Source of the DNA: Litorimonas sp039962885
GTDB lineage: Bacteria > Pseudomonadota > Alphaproteobacteria > Caulobacterales > Maricaulaceae
DNA: 15,230 nt
NCBI GenBank assembly: GCA_039962885.1
Contig: JBDVGI010000187.1
Coordinates: forward strand, 1 to 15,230
Direction of reading: 5' to 3'
In this document: positions 13,158 through 15,230 of the stretch, piece by piece
How the letters are laid out: each line of letters opens with the position of its first letter
How positions within the stretch are numbered: the first letter of the stretch is position 1
Notes under the pieces: generated by a model
The model's input: the letters and a program-made list of their open reading frames with translations, nothing else
What the model was told of the DNA's origin: nothing
Database searches by the model: none
Position numbers and translations under genes: made by a program

Positions 13158-15230
13158 TTAAAAGGTCGTGACATCACTAAGGCGTCCACCCTCATTTGCC
13201 AGCTTTACAAGCAAAGGAGACGGGGTGAAGTCAGCGCCATATTTAGATTCAAACTCTCTGAGCTTAGCAACTATTTTTGGTAATCCAATCGTATCGGCCC
13301 AGAACATAGGTCCGCCGCGATAGACTGGCCAATTATAACCTTTAATACAGGCCATATCGATATCAGACGCACGGAGGGCTATGCCTTCATCCAAGACCTT
13401 CGCGCCCTCATTGATGATCGGATATAATTGCCGCGCAAGAATTTCATCGGCGTCCGCCGTGTAAGGCTCAACATTATGATGAACCGCCACATCAGCCAGC
13501 ACATCTATCGCGGCAGATGACAAAGTGCGCCTGCGGTTATCATCATAATCATAAGTCCCCGCCTTGTTCTTTTGCCCAAGACGGCCGCGTTTCACCATCT
13601 CTCCCCAAAAAGTAACCTCATCAGACCCGCGTCCCAATACATCAAGGCCCACAAGGTCCAAGACTTGAAACGGCCCCATGGCAAAGCCATAATCATAGAT
13701 GACCTTATCAATAGTCTCTGGTGAGTTCCCTTGCAAAGCCAGCATTGTCGAATGTGTCCGGCGCACGGACATTACGCGGTTGGCGATAAAGCCGTAACCC
13801 ACACGCGATAACACAGGCGTTTTTCCAATTCTTCCCGCCAGTTTCATACTGGTATTGATGATGTCTTTGCTTGTCTTATCAGTCCGCACGACCTCGAGTA
13901 GCTTCATCACATTCGCAGGCGAGAAGAAATGCAATCCAACAACGTCTTCAGGCCGGCTTGTTGCTTGCCCAATTTCATCAATATCGAGGTAAGATGTATT
14001 GGACGCGAGTATAGCACCCGCTTTGGCAACTTTATCAATTTTACCAAAGACTTCTTTTTTAATCGGCATTGTCTCAAACACAGCTTCGATTATTAAATCA
14101 GCATCGCTGAGCCCCGCATAGTCAATAGTCGGCGAAATTAACCCCATGCGCTCTTCGACTTGAACCGAAGATATGCGGCCTCTTTTCGCGGAAGTTTCAT
14201 AATTGGCGCGAATGACGGCGATACCGCGTTCCAAGGCCTCTTCTGTCTGTTCAACCAATGTCACGGGCAAGCCGATATTAAGAAAATTCATCGCAATACC
14301 GCCACCCATCGTCCCAGCGCCGATAACACCAACGCTCTGGATGTCTCGTATAGCTGTATCCTTGGCAATATCTGGTATTTTAGCCACGGCACGCTGAGCA
14401 AAAAAGGCATAACGCTGCGCGTTTGCGGCGTCAGACCCTTGGAGTTCCAAAAAAAGCTCACGTTCGCGTTTTTTACCAGCTTCATATGGAAGGTCAGCTG
14501 CAGCCTGCACAGCTTTAATTATATTTTCAGGAGCGGGGAATCCTCTAAATTTTCGCGCATTCTTCTGGCGAAAATTATCGTATATTTCTGTATTTCCTCG
14601 GTACTCTTCGACCATATCTTGACGATCACGTACGCGCTTCACAGGAAGCTTTTCATCAATGACTTTACGAGCAAATGCCACCGCATCGCCGCGTAGATTA
14701 TCTGCGTTTGCCACGGCATCAATAACGCCAAAATCTAGCGCTTCTTGCGCGTTAAATTGACGGCCACTTGTCATTAAGTCTAGCGCAGCGGGCACGCCGA
14801 CAAGACGCGGCAGTCTTTGTGTTCCCCCTGCCCCAGGCAAAATACCCAAATGAACTTCAGGCAACCCCATACGCGCAGACGGTACAGCAATTCTAAAATT
14901 ACAATGCAGCGCTAATTCCAAACCGCCGCCTAAAGCCGTCCCGTGAATGGCGGCGATAACGGGCTTCTGGCCTTGTTCCAAAACCGTCAATGTGTCTGGC
15001 AGGTTAGGGCTCTGCGGGGGTTTGCCAAATTCTTTAATGTCAGCGCCTGCGAAAAAAGTTCGGCCCGCGCAGATGAAAACAATGGCATCCACATCCCTAT
15101 CAGCTTCAGCCATTTCCACGCGCGCAACTATAGCTTGCCGGACTTTGACGCCCAAGGCATTTACAGGTGGATTGTCAATCTCAATAATCGCAATACCGTT
15201 CTCAACGGCGTATGTGGAAACATCTGTCAT
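13158..15230 (-). CDS. fadJ: 3-hydroxyacyl-CoA dehydrogenase / enoyl-CoA hydratase fusion (FadJ/FadB alpha type)
   Basis: This is a bifunctional beta-oxidation enzyme that hydrates 2-enoyl-CoA and then oxidises the 3-hydroxyacyl-CoA with NAD. The crotonase domain spans about 1-190, with oxyanion motif FFAGAD (59-64) and both catalytic glutamates, E105 (GGGLE) and E125 (LPEV). The NAD-binding domain starts at GVIGAGTMG (301-309). The dehydrogenase residues include S410/N411 (LASNTSYL), H434 (GLHFFSP) and E446 (KLLEVV). The C-terminal 3HCDH repeats run from about 477 to 680. At 690 aa it is full length. The ATG is the last codon of the window, so the true start could lie further upstream, but MTDVSTYAVENG is a normal family start. 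The downstream permease begins 36 nt later. No thiolase partner is visible; it may lie beyond the window edge. Confidence 0.95.
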   Translation of the reverse strand: MTDVSTYAVENGIAIIEIDNPPVNALGVKVRQAIVARVEMAEADRDVDAIVFICAGRTFFAGADIKEFGKPPQSPNLPDTLTVLEQGQKPVIAAIHGTALGGGLELALHCNFRIAVPSARMGLPEVHLGILPGAGGTQRLPRLVGVPAALDLMTSGRQFNAQEALDFGVIDAVANADNLRGDAVAFARKVIDEKLPVKRVRDRQDMVEEYRGNTEIYDNFRQKNARKFRGFPAPENIIKAVQAAADLPYEAGKKRERELFLELQGSDAANAQRYAFFAQRAVAKIPDIAKDTAIRDIQSVGVIGAGTMGGGIAMNFLNIGLPVTLVEQTEEALERGIAVIRANYETSAKRGRISSVQVEERMGLISPTIDYAGLSDADLIIEAVFETMPIKKEVFGKIDKVAKAGAILASNTSYLDIDEIGQATSRPEDVVGLHFFSPANVMKLLEVVRTDKTSKDIINTSMKLAGRIGKTPVLSRVGYGFIANRVMSVRRTHSTMLALQGNSPETIDKVIYDYGFAMGPFQVLDLVGLDVLGRGSDEVTFWGEMVKRGRLGQKNKAGTYDYDDNRRRTLSSAAIDVLADVAVHHNVEPYTADADEILARQLYPIINEGAKVLDEGIALRASDIDMACIKGYNWPVYRGGPMFWADTIGLPKIVAKLREFESKYGADFTPSPLLVKLANEGGRLSDVTTF

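Noticed and set aside
14160..14696. 178-codon plus-strand open frame antisense to the FadJ-type gene
   Set aside because: Lies inside the enoyl-CoA hydratase/dehydrogenase coding region with all catalytic motifs intact. It has no ribosome-binding site or recognisable domain.
1..15230. CRISPR array, tRNA/rRNA, insertion sequence, toxin-antitoxin or phage genes
   Set aside because: No spaced direct repeats, no cloverleaf or rRNA signature, no transposase or integrase motif, and no paired small genes seen on either strand.

Overview
The window looks like chromosomal DNA of an alphaproteobacterium of moderate GC, plausibly a marine Hyphomonadaceae/Maricaulales-type or sphingomonad-like organism. 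The basis is gene style: a TonB-dependent receptor of the 'DEIIVTARKR' type, IorAB-type molybdenum hydroxylase subunits and an alphaproteobacterial FadJ-like fusion enzyme. There is no marker gene, so the taxonomy is an inference. I see no rRNA, tRNA, CRISPR, insertion sequence or phage gene.

Layout, left to right. 1-426 has no recognisable gene. 427-7148 is a compact minus-strand block, transcribed right to left: TonB-dependent outer-membrane receptor, then a carotenoid-cleavage-type dioxygenase (11-nt gap), then a Tat-exported IorB-type molybdenum hydroxylase large subunit, then its [2Fe-2S] small subunit (3-nt gap, with the Shine-Dalgarno inside the end of the preceding gene). Just upstream on the same strand are an AraC-family regulator (7304-8008), then a two-gene unit of an enoyl-CoA hydratase/isomerase-family protein and a zinc alcohol dehydrogenase of the aryl/allyl-alcohol type (8345-10242). 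A divergent promoter region (10243-10451) separates these from a plus-strand SDR oxidoreductase, which ends in a clear intrinsic terminator. A putative lipoprotein of unknown function follows. Convergent to it, on the minus strand, lie an EamA/DMT-family permease and a full-length bifunctional enoyl-CoA hydratase/3-hydroxyacyl-CoA dehydrogenase whose start codon is the last three bases of the window.

How it may work together (inference): the receptor would import a poorly soluble compound across the outer membrane, the non-haem iron dioxygenase would cleave a C=C bond to carbonyl products, and the molybdenum hydroxylase would oxidise an aldehyde or N-heterocycle. The zinc alcohol dehydrogenase and the crotonase-fold enzyme would process alcohol and CoA-thioester intermediates, with FadJ-type beta-oxidation downstream. 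The AraC protein is the obvious candidate regulator. The substrate cannot be read from sequence. The dioxygenase lacks the lysine typical of lignostilbene-cleaving relatives, and the crotonase-family protein lacks both hydratase glutamates. A simple lignin-stilbene or feruloyl-CoA reading is therefore not supported, and the locus may be an uncharacterised apocarotenoid, terpenoid or phenylpropanoid scavenging pathway. No CoA ligase, thiolase or Moco-maturation gene is present, so any such pathway is incomplete here.
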